Assembly: GCF_025024155.1 (NCBI RefSeq)
Contig: NW_026251811.1
Span: 39,921-103,920, forward strand
Direction: 5' to 3'
Origin: Gamsiella multidivaricata
Taxonomy: Eukaryota; Mortierellomycota; Mortierellomycetes; Mortierellales; Mortierellaceae
DNA length: 64,000 bases
Part shown: positions 11,229 to 23,562 of the stretch, piece by piece
Position numbering within the stretch: the first letter of the stretch is position 1
How the letters are laid out: every line of letters begins with the position of its first letter
Program-made: the position numbers and the translations under genes
The notes under the pieces: generated by a model
What the model saw: only the letters and a program-made list of their open reading frames with translations
What the model was told of the DNA's origin: nothing
Databases searched by the model: none

Positions 11229-13133
11229 ATGGCCGAATCCTCCTCATTTACCAACACCACTGCTCCAACCATCGACTGGGCTGACGACACGGATGAGGAG
11301 ATCGACTTTGGTGCCCCTGTCTTCTCCGACGACGAAGATCTTCCCCCAGAGCTGACCAGAGGTGTTGGGGTAACACCCACCCCGTCCGTTGATACGGTAG
11401 ACGACCACAGCTCCAGACAAGAGGACAAGAGCCCTTACAGGGATAATAACAGGAATAGGGACAGGGTCACCAGCGATGGTCGTCACTCATCTTCGCCACG
11501 ATATACCGCAGGGTTTGCTGATGGATCAAACAGGTCCTTAGACCGGAGGAGCCACAACGACTCTTCGCTCAAGACGATGAGTAGCCGCGCCCGAACCAGA
11601 GATCATTCATCACCCTATCGCGATACTCCCAACGATCGTCTGGATCGTACCTACTCCTCCAGCGGCCATCTCTCCACAGGACGCGGACCAGGAAGTTCAT
11701 ATGAAAGAGAAAGTCATTGGCGGTCAGATGGTCGACGCGAAGACACTCGAGGTAAACCATCCTCTTCCTACGGCTCGACCCATGCGGACGGAAAGTCTCG
11801 CCCGACCAAAAACTATGACGGAAGCAGAAGTTCTACGCCTGGACAACGCTCTGTGAGGCAATTGATTCCCCTACCCCCAAAGCCTCCTGCAGCACTAGAC
11901 GCAAACCACCAACCTCGCATTGACCGCAGTCGCTCGCCTTCCTATCGATCGCGCTCACCAATGGCAGGAACAGAGCGTCAATGGGACCATTCCAGGCAGC
12001 GGCCATCATCACCTTATTCCGGTAACATCCGATCACCCTCGCCTAACAACAACTCGCACCTACCATCCGGGCTTTCGACGCGGTCTCACAGTCCCGGTCG
12101 CGGTTCACGGGCCCACATGGATCAGGTAGCATCATCCAAGGATCACTCCAAGCGGCGATCTCGGGATTTGGCTCCAGATAGCGGCGGCCGCTGGGAGAAG
12201 ACGCCACATGAGGATCGACCCTACCCAATGCTGCACCCGCCCGCGCTCGCTGCATCGTCACCTAAAGATGACGTTATCTACTTCAAACGCCGTGAAGGAC
12301 GTGCCAACGAACCGAGCAGCCGCGACAGAGACGCCTCAGGAACTATGTATCACGAGCGCCTTAACACCAACGACTCCAGACATCGTGGTACCGAGAGAGT
12401 AGACGGACCGGGCGACCGATGGGGAAAGAATACAGCCGTGGAACCTGATCGACCTTATCCCGAGCGCCCTCGTCCATCACCCGATAGCGGCAACAATCAT
12501 GGAAAGCACTCCAGAACAAGATCGCGGGATCAAATCAACATTCTGCCGGTGACGCCCTCGCCAACACTTGAGAAGGTGTCTCCAAGGGGCAACCGTGGAA
12601 GAGGCAAGGATCAACACAAGCGAAAATCAAATGAGCCGCCACCATTCTCGAGCACTAACGAGGATGGTCCGCAGGACACGGACAAGGGGTCGGCAGTCCC
12701 ATGGTGGGAACAATCGACGTATGGACCCAAGAGTAAAAAGGAAGAACCTGCAGTGGAGCTATCCAAAGATTCAAGGGAAGAGAAAATAGCCGTCGCCACC
12801 AAGCGAGCATCTTCATCAACAGGAGCGACCAAAGCCCGATCAGGCGCCAAGGAGACATCCAGCTCATCTCAGGATGCGAAAGAGGAGGTTCCCTGGTGGG
12901 AGCAATCGACCTACAAACTCAAGCCCAAGGTCGCCGAGGCTGTGGATCAAGTCACTTCGCAACTAGCTGGCGTAGATATGAAATCGAGCTCATCGACTCA
13001 AGGACATGGAAACAGCGATTCATTGGCCGATGCCGATATTGTGGCGAAACGGAAGGCGCTCGGACAAAAGGCACCGACCTCAGGCGTGGAAGCAATGACG
13101 CTTGTGAGCCGCGGAGGAGACGATTCAGGGTAA
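11229..13133 (+). CDS. RS-rich disordered protein with PWWEQSTY repeats
   Basis: Single open exon, 634 aa, starting at an ATG in good context (cccATGg). The N-terminus is acidic (IDWADDTDEEIDF, SDDEDLPPEL). Residues about 60-480 are rich in Arg, Ser, Asp and Pro with many SRSPS/RDR-type dipeptides, as in splicing and mRNA-processing proteins. Two near-identical motifs, VPWWEQSTY, occur at 490-498 and 554-562, each followed by a Lys-rich stretch. No catalytic domain was recognised. A GTGAGC at 13104, 30 nt before the stop, could instead be a splice donor that joins this exon in phase to sequence at 13631. The protein would then be the disordered N-terminus of the SAC3-like gene downstream. As a stand-alone protein the function is unknown; a nuclear RNA-linked role is inferred from composition only. 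Confidence 0.65.
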   Translation: MAESSSFTNTTAPTIDWADDTDEEIDFGAPVFSDDEDLPPELTRGVGVTPTPSVDTVDDHSSRQEDKSPYRDNNRNRDRVTSDGRHSSSPRYTAGFADGSNRSLDRRSHNDSSLKTMSSRARTRDHSSPYRDTPNDRLDRTYSSSGHLSTGRGPGSSYERESHWRSDGRREDTRGKPSSSYGSTHADGKSRPTKNYDGSRSSTPGQRSVRQLIPLPPKPPAALDANHQPRIDRSRSPSYRSRSPMAGTERQWDHSRQRPSSPYSGNIRSPSPNNNSHLPSGLSTRSHSPGRGSRAHMDQVASSKDHSKRRSRDLAPDSGGRWEKTPHEDRPYPMLHPPALAASSPKDDVIYFKRREGRANEPSSRDRDASGTMYHERLNTNDSRHRGTERVDGPGDRWGKNTAVEPDRPYPERPRPSPDSGNNHGKHSRTRSRDQINILPVTPSPTLEKVSPRGNRGRGKDQHKRKSNEPPPFSSTNEDGPQDTDKGSAVPWWEQSTYGPKSKKEEPAVELSKDSREEKIAVATKRASSSTGATKARSGAKETSSSSQDAKEEVPWWEQSTYKLKPKVAEAVDQVTSQLAGVDMKSSSSTQGHGNSDSLADADIVAKRKALGQKAPTSGVEAMTLVSRGGDDSG

Positions 13134-13705
13134 AGATTGACATTTACAAACACCATGTACAGGTCACCAAACAGAATACACAGAGACGACTAGACGATTC
13201 TTTTTTTTTTTTTTTTTTTTTTTTTTTTGGAAATGGCTGCAGCCCTCGGATACCGGCTTGAATACAACACTCATATATATTTTCATCTACATCTGTTTAT
13301 ATACCGCTACACAAGCCGAAGTGCAGAAAGAACAAAGAAAAAAAAGTGTACAACAGACTAAACATGTCTACTGTAGGTTGTGTGGCATTTACGTGTGTTG
13401 TTGACCACCTAGCCCTATTTTTTTTCGGTATGATGTTCTCGATAGATCAAGTCGTAGCATTAAAGCGCGTAATATACAGGAGCGGGTCTTTTCTGAGATC
13501 AAGGCAATGGTAACATGAACATGTGTAGAAGAAGGAAAAAAAAAAAAAGAAAAAAAGGACAGAGAGCCAGGGAGAGTTGCTCGCAGGATTTCTGGGTGTT
13601 CAATGCTTGCCTGTGTATATACTTTGCTAGATCTCCAAATATGAAGCACAATATGGACATGATAAACTAAAGCCAATCCCACCGAGAACACGCCAAGCCG
13701 ATGAG
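13134..13705. other. Spacer or long intron between RS-rich and SAC3-like reading frames
   Basis: The 0.57-kb stretch contains T28 at 13201-13228 and an A-rich block at about 13537-13558. A TTTGCTAG acceptor-like site ends at 13630. From 13631 the frame stays open into the SAC3-like start, giving protein-like sequence (KPIPPRTRQADEM) before the ATG at 13706. Either this is a true intergenic region, or most of it is an intron of one larger gene. Confidence 0.45.
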
Positions 13706-14689
13706 ATGGACAAGATCCTCGAGAGCTTCAGGAAGCTTCGAGAAGGCCTCTTTGCCACCGAGACCAGAGATATCTTTGCTGTCCAAGGTAAACCCTACAC
13801 TATGTCCTCAAAAAAAAAAAAAAAAAAGTTCTATCCCGCGTTTGCATCACACCTGTACTGCGGCGTTGTCTAATTTTATGAGTGCCTTTTTTTATGTACA
13901 TCTGCTCTAGTCTACGAACAATCAATCCTATGCAGTCTCTACGCTGGGAATATACCCGAGTTGACCAAAGCCCTCCAACACCTCGTGCACGACCTCCACC
14001 CTCAAGTCTACAAAATCACTCCCCGTGCGGACCCATCGCTCCTCCCAGAAATACCCCTTGAGCGCCAGCGGTTTCTAGCCCTGTACATTCTACACCAAGT
14101 TGCCAAACCAATCCGCAAGCGCGTCACGTCGACCTCATCCTCTATCGGAACTCTTAATCTGCTCTCCCAGACGATTGCTCATCCGAAAACGGAGACCGAT
14201 CAGCTAATAGCGTCGCTTTTGCAAGTATACGAGCAACTTCGACAGCAAAGACCGTCCGAGTATGCACTCGAGTCGGAGGTGGTGTTCGCACTCGCATACT
14301 GGAAGAGTCTTCGAGATGGTAATTGGATCCTGCGCGAACGGTTGTTGAGCGCAGTCGGCGGTCCGTCAGTCTGTTTACCAGCATTGCTTCAGAACACGAT
14401 CCCGATCTCGTGGGAGCAGCGGCTTATGATCCAACGCTCAATGGGGGACTCCCTAGGTTCGGCAAGGTCTATGAGTGTGGGGATGATGAGCAAGGCGTAC
14501 TATTCTTTACCAGTATCTGTGATGGCCCATGCGGTCGGGCTAACAGAGTCGCAGGAAGAATACACTCAGACAACTCCGGTGGACGCTGTGACAAGTGAAC
14601 AGTGGGTCAAGGAACTACAGGCGTCGTATGGGCTTGCACCTTCGATCATTGTACGTAGCGGAAGCCTTATGTTCAAGGCAAAGTCATAA
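13706..14689 (+). CDS. SAC3/GANP-family (PCI-like) protein
   Basis: Exons 13706-13787 and 13911-14689 with a 123-nt intron give 286 aa from the ATG at 13706. The helical repeat pattern fits the SAC3/GANP/LENG8 fold: an entry helix, then VQVYEQSILCSLYAGN, an aligned LALYIL segment, FALAYWKSLRDGNW (family: alaLrtA...gNy), and a late MSKAYYSLPVSVMAHAVGL with a winged-helix flavour. Family members act in mRNA export or in splicing-coupled complexes as scaffolds, not enzymes. Sequence identity to well-known members looks low, so the call is tentative. The frame is open upstream to 13631 behind an acceptor-like site, so the true N-terminus may come from an upstream exon, perhaps the RS-rich gene at 11229. 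It is convergent with the subtilase gene, 216 bp apart. Confidence 0.55.
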
Positions 14690-14905
14690 TGTAGCGAGTA
14701 ACGGAAATAACCTGAATATACGAATATATTTATATGCGCTGAAGATGTCTGTTTCTTCCTTAAGATGGTATTTATCAGAAATGCAACATCTTTCTATGAA
14801 GGGGAGAATAAATTACGAGAATTGAAGGTTTTCAAGGGAGGGATCATAAAGTAAGAGGGAATGGGTGGAGTGCGGATAGTGATGGCTGTCGTCCATATGT
14901 TTCAT

Positions 14906-17683
14906 TTACAGCTTGATATCGGCGACTTCGTAGACCTCGAAGTCGGCGGGGTACTTGCCCTTAGACAGCTTTCGCTGGGCAGCGACCACGACCTTGTAAT
15001 TGCCAGCAGGGACAGCGACAGGAGTAATGGCGTTGACATCAGTGAAGACTTTGCCGTCGACCCAGCTGAAGTTCCTGACGACGGGCTTGCCAGTATTGGA
15101 GTCGAGGTTCTTGGAGCGACCGAATTCTGAGGCGACAACGCCAAACTGGGTGTTCAGGTAACCAGCCAACTTGCCCCTGGCATCATAGAGGCGAAGGGCT
15201 ATTGATTGAGGTTGAGTCCGTGTTAGTAAACTGCCTTGGTTTAAACGCATGCACTCAAGAACAAGTGAAAAACTTACAGAGCTCGGGAGTGTGGCTTCCG
15301 AGGCGGGTGAAGATGTAGGGAGTTTCGGCGGCCCAGTCGAGCTTGTGGCCCTTCTCAATGGGTCCAACTTTGCCAGTGCTCTTGTTCAAAACAACAAGGA
15401 GAGGGACACCATAATCAGTATCAAGAATGGGGACCCGAGAGACATCTCCCTTAACACCAGCATAGGGAATGCGGACTGGGACAGCGTCCTTGCCCTGGGG
15501 AGTGGCAACAATGTAGCCGGAGTAGAAGGGGAACTCAGAGGCCTTGCCGGTCGAAGGCTCCTTGAACTGGACCTTGACCTTAGCGGTCTTGCCGGCACGG
15601 ATCGTAATCTTGGTCTGCGAGAATTTGACCGTGGCCTTGTCGTTCTCAAGGATGGGAGCCAGCAAAGGGTAGGAGTTACCATTGCGGTAAGAGATGGCAG
15701 ACTCAGTGGTCTCGTGAGTGAGAGTGTAGACGGTCGAGCGCTTGCCCAAGTTCTTGATCTTGACCTCGACGCTCTTGCCGGCAAAGTGGGCAGTGTCCAG
15801 GAGTTCGATTCTGTCAGGGGAGAAGAGGGTCTGAACGGTGATAGCGTTCTTGATGTTGACGAGACCACTACCCTGCTTGGTAACGGGGGCCAAGGCAGTG
15901 TGGTTGAAGAAACGGCCGGGAACGGCGGTGTTCATAAGGATCTGGCGGGCATCCTGGCCATGGAGGACCTTCTTGTGGGCACTGAACAACAGGGCGTGGG
16001 CACCAGCAACATAGGGCGAAGACATGGACGTGCCGGACTCAATGGCGTAGCTGCCCATGTTCACAGGGTAGGTGGAGAGGATGTTACCACCAGGTCCAGC
16101 AATGTCAGGTTTGATGTGGAGATCACCATCGAATCCCCAGGACGAGAAGTCGGAGGGGGCTCCACCACCCTCGATTCTGAAGGACTTCTTAGACTGCGAC
16201 CACTTGAAGGCGGTGGCAGGGTTCTTCTTGTACGCAGCAAGGAGCTCAGCACCGGCAGCGGCCTCGATAGCGGCCATCTGGAAGTCGGGGTTGCCTCCGA
16301 GGTTGTTCAAGCCCAGAGGCACACTCTGAACCAACATACCGGCAGCACCAGCAGTCTTGGCAGCAGCACCACGTCCACCAGACTTGCAGCGGGTGGTATC
16401 GCCGAGGACAAGGACAACCTTTCCGGTGACGTTCTGACCAGCGTAGGAATCAGCGACGCATCCGTCCGAGAGCGATCCATCGACGTTGAGGACAGGGACC
16501 AAGGTAGCGGACGCAGGGAGGTCCAAGGGCTTACCCCAAGCCTGGGAGTAGGCATAAGGGTGTTCGGCACCGCCGTACGAGAGGAAGTTGTAGTTGCCAG
16601 CAATGTTGTCGAAGGAGGCGACAGAGGTCGAGAGGGCTCCCAAACCAGCGTTGGAAACGCTCCAGACACCATCGGCACCATCGTTTCCAGCAGAGGCGAC
16701 GACGGCAAGACCGCGGGCGGTCAGGCGGTCAGCAAGGACGGCAATAGGGGTAGATCTATATGCAGAGCCTGAGCCGAGGGACATGTTGATGATGTTCATG
16801 CCCTGGTTGAAAGCGAGCTCCATACTCATCATGATAATATCGGAGCTGCCGCTACCAGCGCAAGAAAAGATTCTGTAAGCACCGAAGGTGACCTCGGGAG
16901 CAACACCAACGAAGGGCTGGGGAGCACCGACCTTGCGGGCATCAGCACCAATGATACCGGCAACGTGGGTACCGTGGCCATTGCAGGTATCTCTGGGGTC
17001 CGAGTCCTGGGCAGCGATGCCATCCTTGTCGTAGTTGTCACCGACAAAGTCCCAGCCGTAGCGGACACGGCAGCCCTTTCCGAAGCAGCCTCCGAGAGCA
17101 GGATGGGTATAATCAACGCCAGAGTCAATGATACCGACCTTGATGCCCTTGCCGGTGTACTTGAATGTCTTCTGGACATAGTCGACACCGGTCATCTTAT
17201 GGGCGGATGTCAAATGGGGCTTAGTGGGATCCTCCTTGGAGAGATTAGGCTTTGGGAGCTGGTAGCGCTCGACGGGCCAGACACGCTTGACACCGGGAAT
17301 CTTGGCCAGATCATCACCGTTGTGGCCAGACTTGACCTGGATCGAGGCGCCGTTGAATTGTTCATACTGACCACGGACCTTGAAGGACAGGTCTTTCCTG
17401 CTGTTGAGGTAGTTATTGGCCTTGGCATGATCGACACCGTCGTGGTACTATAATTTGTCAATAACAAATAAACGTTGAATATGAGCTCAAGTTTGAAGAT
17501 TGGCACCCACTTATATACATAATTTAATTTAAAAAGATAATGGGGAGAGAAAAGCATCCATACCTCGATAATGAAAGCACCAGGAATAATCTCGACGTCG
17601 GGACGAGGGACGCTGGGCTGGAACTTGCCGGCAGAGACAAGGGTCGCGGCAGCCATAAGGCTGATGAGGGCAGTGATTTTCAT
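14906..17683 (-). CDS. Secreted subtilisin-like serine protease (S8A) with PA domain
   Basis: Exons 17683-17564, 17447-15278 and 15198-14906 give 860 aa; introns are 116 and 79 nt. Residues 1-18 are a clear signal peptide, followed by an I9-type inhibitory propeptide to about 115. The catalytic triad is Asp148 (GIIDSGVDYTHP), His198 (NGHGTHVAG) and Ser514 (GTSMSSPYVAG), with Asn295 (SAGND) for the oxyanion hole. A protease-associated domain is inserted at about 338-458. Beyond about 565 comes a beta-rich, fibronectin-like C-terminal part, as in Vpr and C5a-peptidase-type subtilases. The enzyme is made as a zymogen, self-processed, and should degrade protein outside the cell. All key residues are present and the gene looks intact. 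Codon choice is strongly biased (many C-ending codons), which suggests high expression. A TATAAA lies about 240 bp upstream. Confidence 0.93.
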
Positions 17684-20600
17684 GGTTTTTAGAAAAAGAG
17701 TTGATTCAGGTGGATATTGCTGGAATGGTAAGGATGGACGGTCAAGAGATCAATGACGGGAGCGTCGTAGCTGTGGTGGGTGTTAAGAGGACAGTGGCCG
17801 AAAGGCGGGAAGGGGATGACAGGTAGGGGGAGGATGGCAAGGGGATGTCTTGGAGACGGTAAATGGGAGATCAGATGCGATGTCTACAGAAGAAAGATGG
17901 TGCCGAGGGGCATGGTCCCCTTTATAGCGTTCACATTTGGTGTTGCCAATTATTCATTGTTCATATTTGGTTCCCATCATGTCTTGTTAAGGTTCCAATA
18001 GAGTTGATGCAAATGCAGGCAGGCATGGGAAGACGACCCCTCCAGAGGCGCTGATGCGAAGAAATCTGGACATTACAATACTAAAATTGCAGTTTTGTTT
18101 TTTTTTTATTTGTCGCGTCAACTTTATTCAGTCAGGGTTGATTTTCTAATCTTAGGCTTAGGTGAGGGCGAAGAGGCAACTGTTGATGTTACCAGGGAAC
18201 AAGGGGGAGGGAGAGCCATGGGAATGTTACTCAAAAATGGATTGCATGTAAACAAGCAGACAGTTAGAAAACTCTTGAGCATGAACAAACAAATCTTGAT
18301 GCATCCCTGGATCGTGTTTATTACAGCGCAATCATGTTTAACGCGGATAACATCAAGTTCTTGACAGTCGTTTGAATTTGATTCCTCGGTATCAACTACA
18401 ATAGCTTGGTGTAAAAATAATTAGCCCATAGTCTAATCGTATCCAGGGACAACCCACAAAAAATGTGCTGCTAGACTGCCCCTGCAGCAAGAGCACATAC
18501 GAGAGCCTGCCCTGAATGAGAAATGGCCGCAGAATGAGCTGCGTAGATGTGAAAAGCACGCGCTGTAGGTCCAATCAGACGCGCGCAAGCCGTAATTGCT
18601 CTCAAGGTACTCGTCTTCGATTTGAATGTTCTTTTTCGTTCCTCTCGTGGTCTTGCCTCGGTATGGTGCATGGGGAGGTACCGTCTGTTGCTGGTTGCAG
18701 GTCCGCCGAGGTAGAACAGGCGTATCAAAGAGTTAGTATGCTGTCCATGTACCTCTGAGACTGGCAATCGACGCTGCCGGACCGCTGCCCTCTCGAGAGC
18801 CAACAGCGTGTGTGAGCGCGCATAATGTTTGCGTCTGGACTCTTGGGTTACTGGCCTGTCAGGGACCACAGTGCAGAGAAGGTACAGTTTCCTGGCGCGT
18901 GTACATGCAGCTCAACACACTAACTGTCTATCTGCAGGGTAGGAGTGATAATCACGATGTGCATACACCACTGCGGCAAGATGACCCGATTTTTAGAAGC
19001 GTCCTAAATATCAAGCTCTGCAAACGAAGCGCGCCAGGAAAGCCACCAGGTGCAGCTATGTTCCCACAGCGGTATTTTCACACATTTTAACGCAGTATTG
19101 TACCCCCCGTGAGCATGTAGTAAACAATAGGAAGGGGCCCTCACTTGCTGGACAGGACACAGGTGCCCATTTGTTTGTCAGTTCTGTGCACATAATTATC
19201 TGCCTGGCCCTCTCCCATCCCTTGAGCGTGTGCATTTGTTTATTCATGTACCTGTAATGAATGGGCGAGAGCGCTAGACATAGAACTGCATTCAATCCTC
19301 GGTCCAATCAGATCACCTTGGAAGTTCGAGGTTTCCTCTGTATCTCCATGCTGAGGATGATGACCTTTGAAGCATACCTTACTCAATTTTACGCCTTGGC
19401 TGGCTTAAGAGCCCTGTCAATGGTTATGTCGACTGTTATTCAGCCAGCTGTTGAATGGGCCAATTTGAGTTCAAGGCGCTCTCTATAGATCCCCCATCTT
19501 ATTCAAATACAATGTCCTCAGGAGGAAACTGGCTTTTATGTCGCCCACTCAAACGCTATGTGAGGTAGAAATGAACGGGTCTTCAAGCTAGGTAGACTAA
19601 TAAGGATAGGGAGGATAGTCATGTATTCACGGGTGGGTAAAACACTTTCAAGCAGAACACTTTGGTAACAGAGCGGACCAAATCGCTGTCTGGTGAAGTG
19701 CAAAGTATGACCGAAGATAGAGTGCTGGAGTGTTTGGGAGGTTTAGATGCCCTGTGCCATGCATAATACGATTCGAGCGAGTTGTGAACCGGAAGGTCAG
19801 TCTAATCTTGCCAGAATTACTGAGTACTCCTGTAACTGCGTATCAGCTGGGTCTGCTTCCATTGGATCTAGCCAGATTTAATAATGTTAATAAAAGAAAA
19901 GAGTAGAGTGTAGAGAGGAGAGAAAGAAGGAGCGAAGCAGATAATTGTCCATTACAATAATAAGAATCGACAAAACTGGGCTTTTTATGCCGTTCTTCTT
20001 AAAGATGGTATGTCTCGAGACGATTCCAGATGTGGTACATAAAGATGATCACGTCAATAAATAAAGCCAGAAAGAGATGTAGCGCGTAGAGCACGACCAA
20101 ACATGCTTCAGAGAGCTGAACAACAATTGTCTCATTGGCCTAGGTGCGTATCTTAGGCTCTGATACTAACTACAGGAGGAATGAAAGACGATACGTTCGT
20201 GAGGCGGTGTCCTAGAAAGAAAAAGGACTGCATGTATTTGTTGTAGTTGGTGGTGCAGCTGGGACATAGCCTCAGAGTTGGCTGCAATATTTCAAGGGAC
20301 TGCAAAGGAGGTGAGGCGTAGCTTAGATGTCTATTTTTTGGATGCTACGTGTTCAAAGCTCAGCAAAAGTTCTAGACCCAAAATGGCAAAAGTATGTCAT
20401 TCGATATTGTCATTTGCGATCTTGATTGGTATAACTTACAAACATGAGTGGTAGTTTGGGACAGATGGACAGGCACAGAAAGAGGTTTGATCGCACCATT
20501 CCTGATGGGGATCTTGTCGCGCCAGCGGCATATGGCATATACACACCAGAACGGCCAAAGCAAACAAGGTGAAGAGACATGACCACGCTGGAAAGATAAA

Positions 20601-21835
20601 AATCGACGGGTGAACTTTAATCAAAGTAAGCACTGTTTGTGGAAGGACACCCCTGCGCCCTGGATGCGGCTGGTCCAATAGGAAAAGCACGCGGACCAAA
20701 CTATTGACGCCCACTGGGCCATACAGCCAGCTTTCCGTTTGACATTCCTCCACATGATGGAGGCTACAGTAGAGAAGTATAGAAGTATAGAACTTGTCCG
20801 CCGCTATCCGATGCGGCTGTCGACTGGTTACAATCAACCCAGCGCAGATCTATAGACCGACAAAAGAAAAAGAAAAAAGCAACAGCCCAGGAGTAGAAAA
20901 AGTGTACAGCACGCTTTTCTTCGTTTATTTATTACTCTTTCGACTTTTTCGACTCTTTCGCATCCTCAGCGTCTTCCTTTTCTTACATTCTTTCTCCTTC
21001 TTTCACATATCCAATCCTATTTCTCCGTGCCTGAAATTATTCACTATCATATCGTCCGCCTATCCTATGTATCTTTACACCGCATTGCCCATACTCGAAG
21101 CATCCTCATATTGACTGGTATGGTATATATACACCCATACACCGTTTCATGCCCCCTTCTTCCTCCCCTTTTTCTCACCCACGACTTGTTTCTCCCATCT
21201 GGTTCTCTTCTATCCAGCAAGACCAGTTGTTGCGCTACCTTAGTACAGGCGCTATTCTGCGCCATGCCAAGAAATATCTCGGTTACTTCCGATGAAGCAA
21301 TGATGTCCGACAAAAGCCCACGCCTTATCCATTCAATATGTTTCACAGCTAGCTTCTTTTTCTCCTTTCAACCTTGACCCCCAATTTTTACTTCCTCACT
21401 TTTTGGAGATCGGCAGCGGTCAAGGATCAGCTACGAACTTCATGTTCATGTTCCTCTGGGTAATGTGTTGTTAGACAGGTGGATGGGTGCTTAGCCCGCG
21501 AGCTATTTTTTCATTTTGGATGTATGGATATTTGTGGTAGAGTATTAGTATAACAATTATTGTGGTGGAGTATTAGTGGATCAATCAATAAATCCAAGGG
21601 TTGGCTGTTGCACAGGGCGTTGTCCCAATTGCGGACATCCTAGTAGCTGTGCCATATGTTTATTTTAACTACAATACTTTCACTTTAAACTATCCACATA
21701 CACAGCCCACCAACGCTCTTTATTTCGTTCACTCTTCTAGTTCTCTGTACTGTGTACTAACCATGTCCATTCCTTCTCTCTCCTTTTCTTTCCCTTTCAT
21801 TCGCTTTAGATCCCTATACTAATCTACTGCTTTTT
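17684..21835. other. 4.1-kb gene-poor region between divergent genes
   Basis: The subtilase (minus) and a membrane-protein gene (plus) diverge from this region. The longest open frames (for example at 18471-18869 and 20436-20837) have no family resemblance, no biased composition and no convincing splice partners. No tRNA-like fold was noticed. The proximal parts should be promoters and 5' leaders. The middle could hold a non-coding RNA, but nothing in the sequence shows it. Confidence 0.5.
17921..17926 (-). promoter_or_regulatory. Candidate TATA box of the subtilase gene
   Basis: On the minus strand the context is CGCTATAAAGGGG, a near-ideal TATA element, about 240 bp upstream of the subtilase ATG. 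A strong core promoter suits a secreted, induced protease. The transcription start itself cannot be seen. Confidence 0.4.
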
Positions 21836-23562
21836 ATGGGTTGCCAAAAACCTCCCCTCCAACGTCCTCTATCCGTCTTTCAATCGGCCTCAATCACCCA
21901 GTTCATGGAAACCCCAAGACGACCACAGCCCACCGACACCCACTCTGTCGCAGTGGAGATGGGACCCAGCACCGACAACAGTACCAACACCAGCACCACC
22001 GAATCATTCTCGCAGCTCCGCTTCAAATCCACCATTGAACGCAGATCATCATCCCCACCATCCTCGCCATCAAAAGTAATACGTTACTGCTGCTGCTGTC
22101 CCGTCACGTCCGGTGTCTATGTCCTATCCTTACTCCTGATTGTAAGTCATCAACCCTTTATCTCACAACGATATCCCGATACCACTCGGTCTGCAACTCG
22201 CTCACTCATAATTGCACGCATGTCATTACTGTTCGCACCCATCAGATCCCCTCTGTCGCACTCGCACTCAGCTTCAATGTAGCGACGCTGCGAGGGTTTG
22301 TCCAGTTCAACTCGCCAGTCCAGGTCAAGATCGTCTATACTGTTATCTACTCGTTCTATGCCCTCCTCGGGCTCGTTACTGGTATAGTCTTGCAGCGCCT
22401 TGCTGTTGACCGACGACTCAAGACCCTCATCGTTCTCTATTGGATCCTGATCACATCTACGATCGTCGAGGGCGCCTACTTTGGCATCATGATGTCCAAG
22501 CAGAAGTCCAAGCTAGTCAGTTATTGTGGGAACGGGATCATTCTAGAAGGAGCACCAACAATCCCAGCAACCACCATCCCTTTGACCGGAAGCAACAGCA
22601 CCTCTAGCATAGAAAAGACGCCTCACCCTATGGTTTGCTACAAAACACACGCTCTCATCGGAGCCTTCTATATCCTGGGGCCAGGCGGATGGATCCTTCT
22701 TCACAGTTCCTGGATTCTTGTCGTCGTTCTGTATTCAAAAGCTCTTCGAAGGCAGCTTCCAGCAGACGAAGAACTTGCGGCGGTTGAGACCAGCCGAGCA
22801 ATACTGGTTCATTCTCCCAAGAAACCAGGACTTTCGCAGCAAATCTCGACCCCCTTTGTCAGCGCGTGGAAACATCAAGGATTAGATGCGAAGGATAAGT
22901 CCATGATGCACGACATTGAACTGAATACTGGCGCCCACCTTTACCAGCACCACTCAATTCAACATGGGGCTCCGTTCAATGAATCCAGCACCTGTAATCC
23001 TTCCCCAGGTCTCGGCAATATGTTCCGCACCATGAAACCATGGGCTTCATCAGAGCAGGAACAACATCAAAGTGGGTCTTTGCAGTATATCGATGGGCGC
23101 CACGCTCAAGATGGCCATAATAGCGAAGCCGACGATGACTCGGACGATGACCTGGAACTTAGTCGCAAGAAATCGCGAGGCTTGGGAGCCTCGGATGGAT
23201 CCATGTCTTCCAGAGCTGATATTCCTGCGGACGGGAAGGGCTGGTGGATTCGACAGATCGAAGGCAAACGTCGTGGCGAGATCTGCCCCTGTACCCTGAA
23301 TCCCATCGCGGCACAGGAGCAGAGCTCATGTTGGTGTGGTCAACAGAGACGGACCAGCCATATACGAGTTCAGTCCACTGAAGAAGCCGGTCCCAGCAGT
23401 ACTAGTCAGCGTCCATTGCCCACTCAGGCAGCTTTGGCTCCTACTCCCCCTCTTCCTCCTCCTCAGTCTCCCACAGTTCTTCCCAGGCACGAACAACCTA
23501 CGGCGCTCACGACATCCTTCAGTCCATGGCCGATGTCGCGCTCTAGAAGCCAGTCTTTTTAA
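21836..23562 (+). CDS. Four-helix membrane protein of unknown function
   Basis: Exons 21836-22141 and 22246-23562 with a 104-nt intron (GTAAGT...ATCAG) give 540 aa. The N-terminal 85 residues are Ser/Thr/Pro-rich. A Cys cluster (CCCC) precedes the first helix at about 93-112. Three more helices follow at about 125-150, 155-180 and 212-240, with a loop between the third and fourth carrying two Cys and NST/NSS-type sequons, so it is probably luminal or extracellular. The C-terminal 290 residues are hydrophilic, with an acidic block (DDDSDDDLEL) and a proline-rich end. The layout resembles small tetraspan membrane proteins of fungi, but I do not recognise the family. Convergent with DCC1, 263 bp apart. 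Confidence 0.7.

Noticed and set aside
15249..16772. Long plus-strand open frame of about 507 codons
   Set aside because: It is antisense to the intact subtilase gene and arises from its strong codon bias; no domain was seen in it.
18471..18869. Minus-strand open frame of 132 codons in the 4.1-kb gap
   Set aside because: Composition is random-like, with no splice partners, family resemblance or start context.
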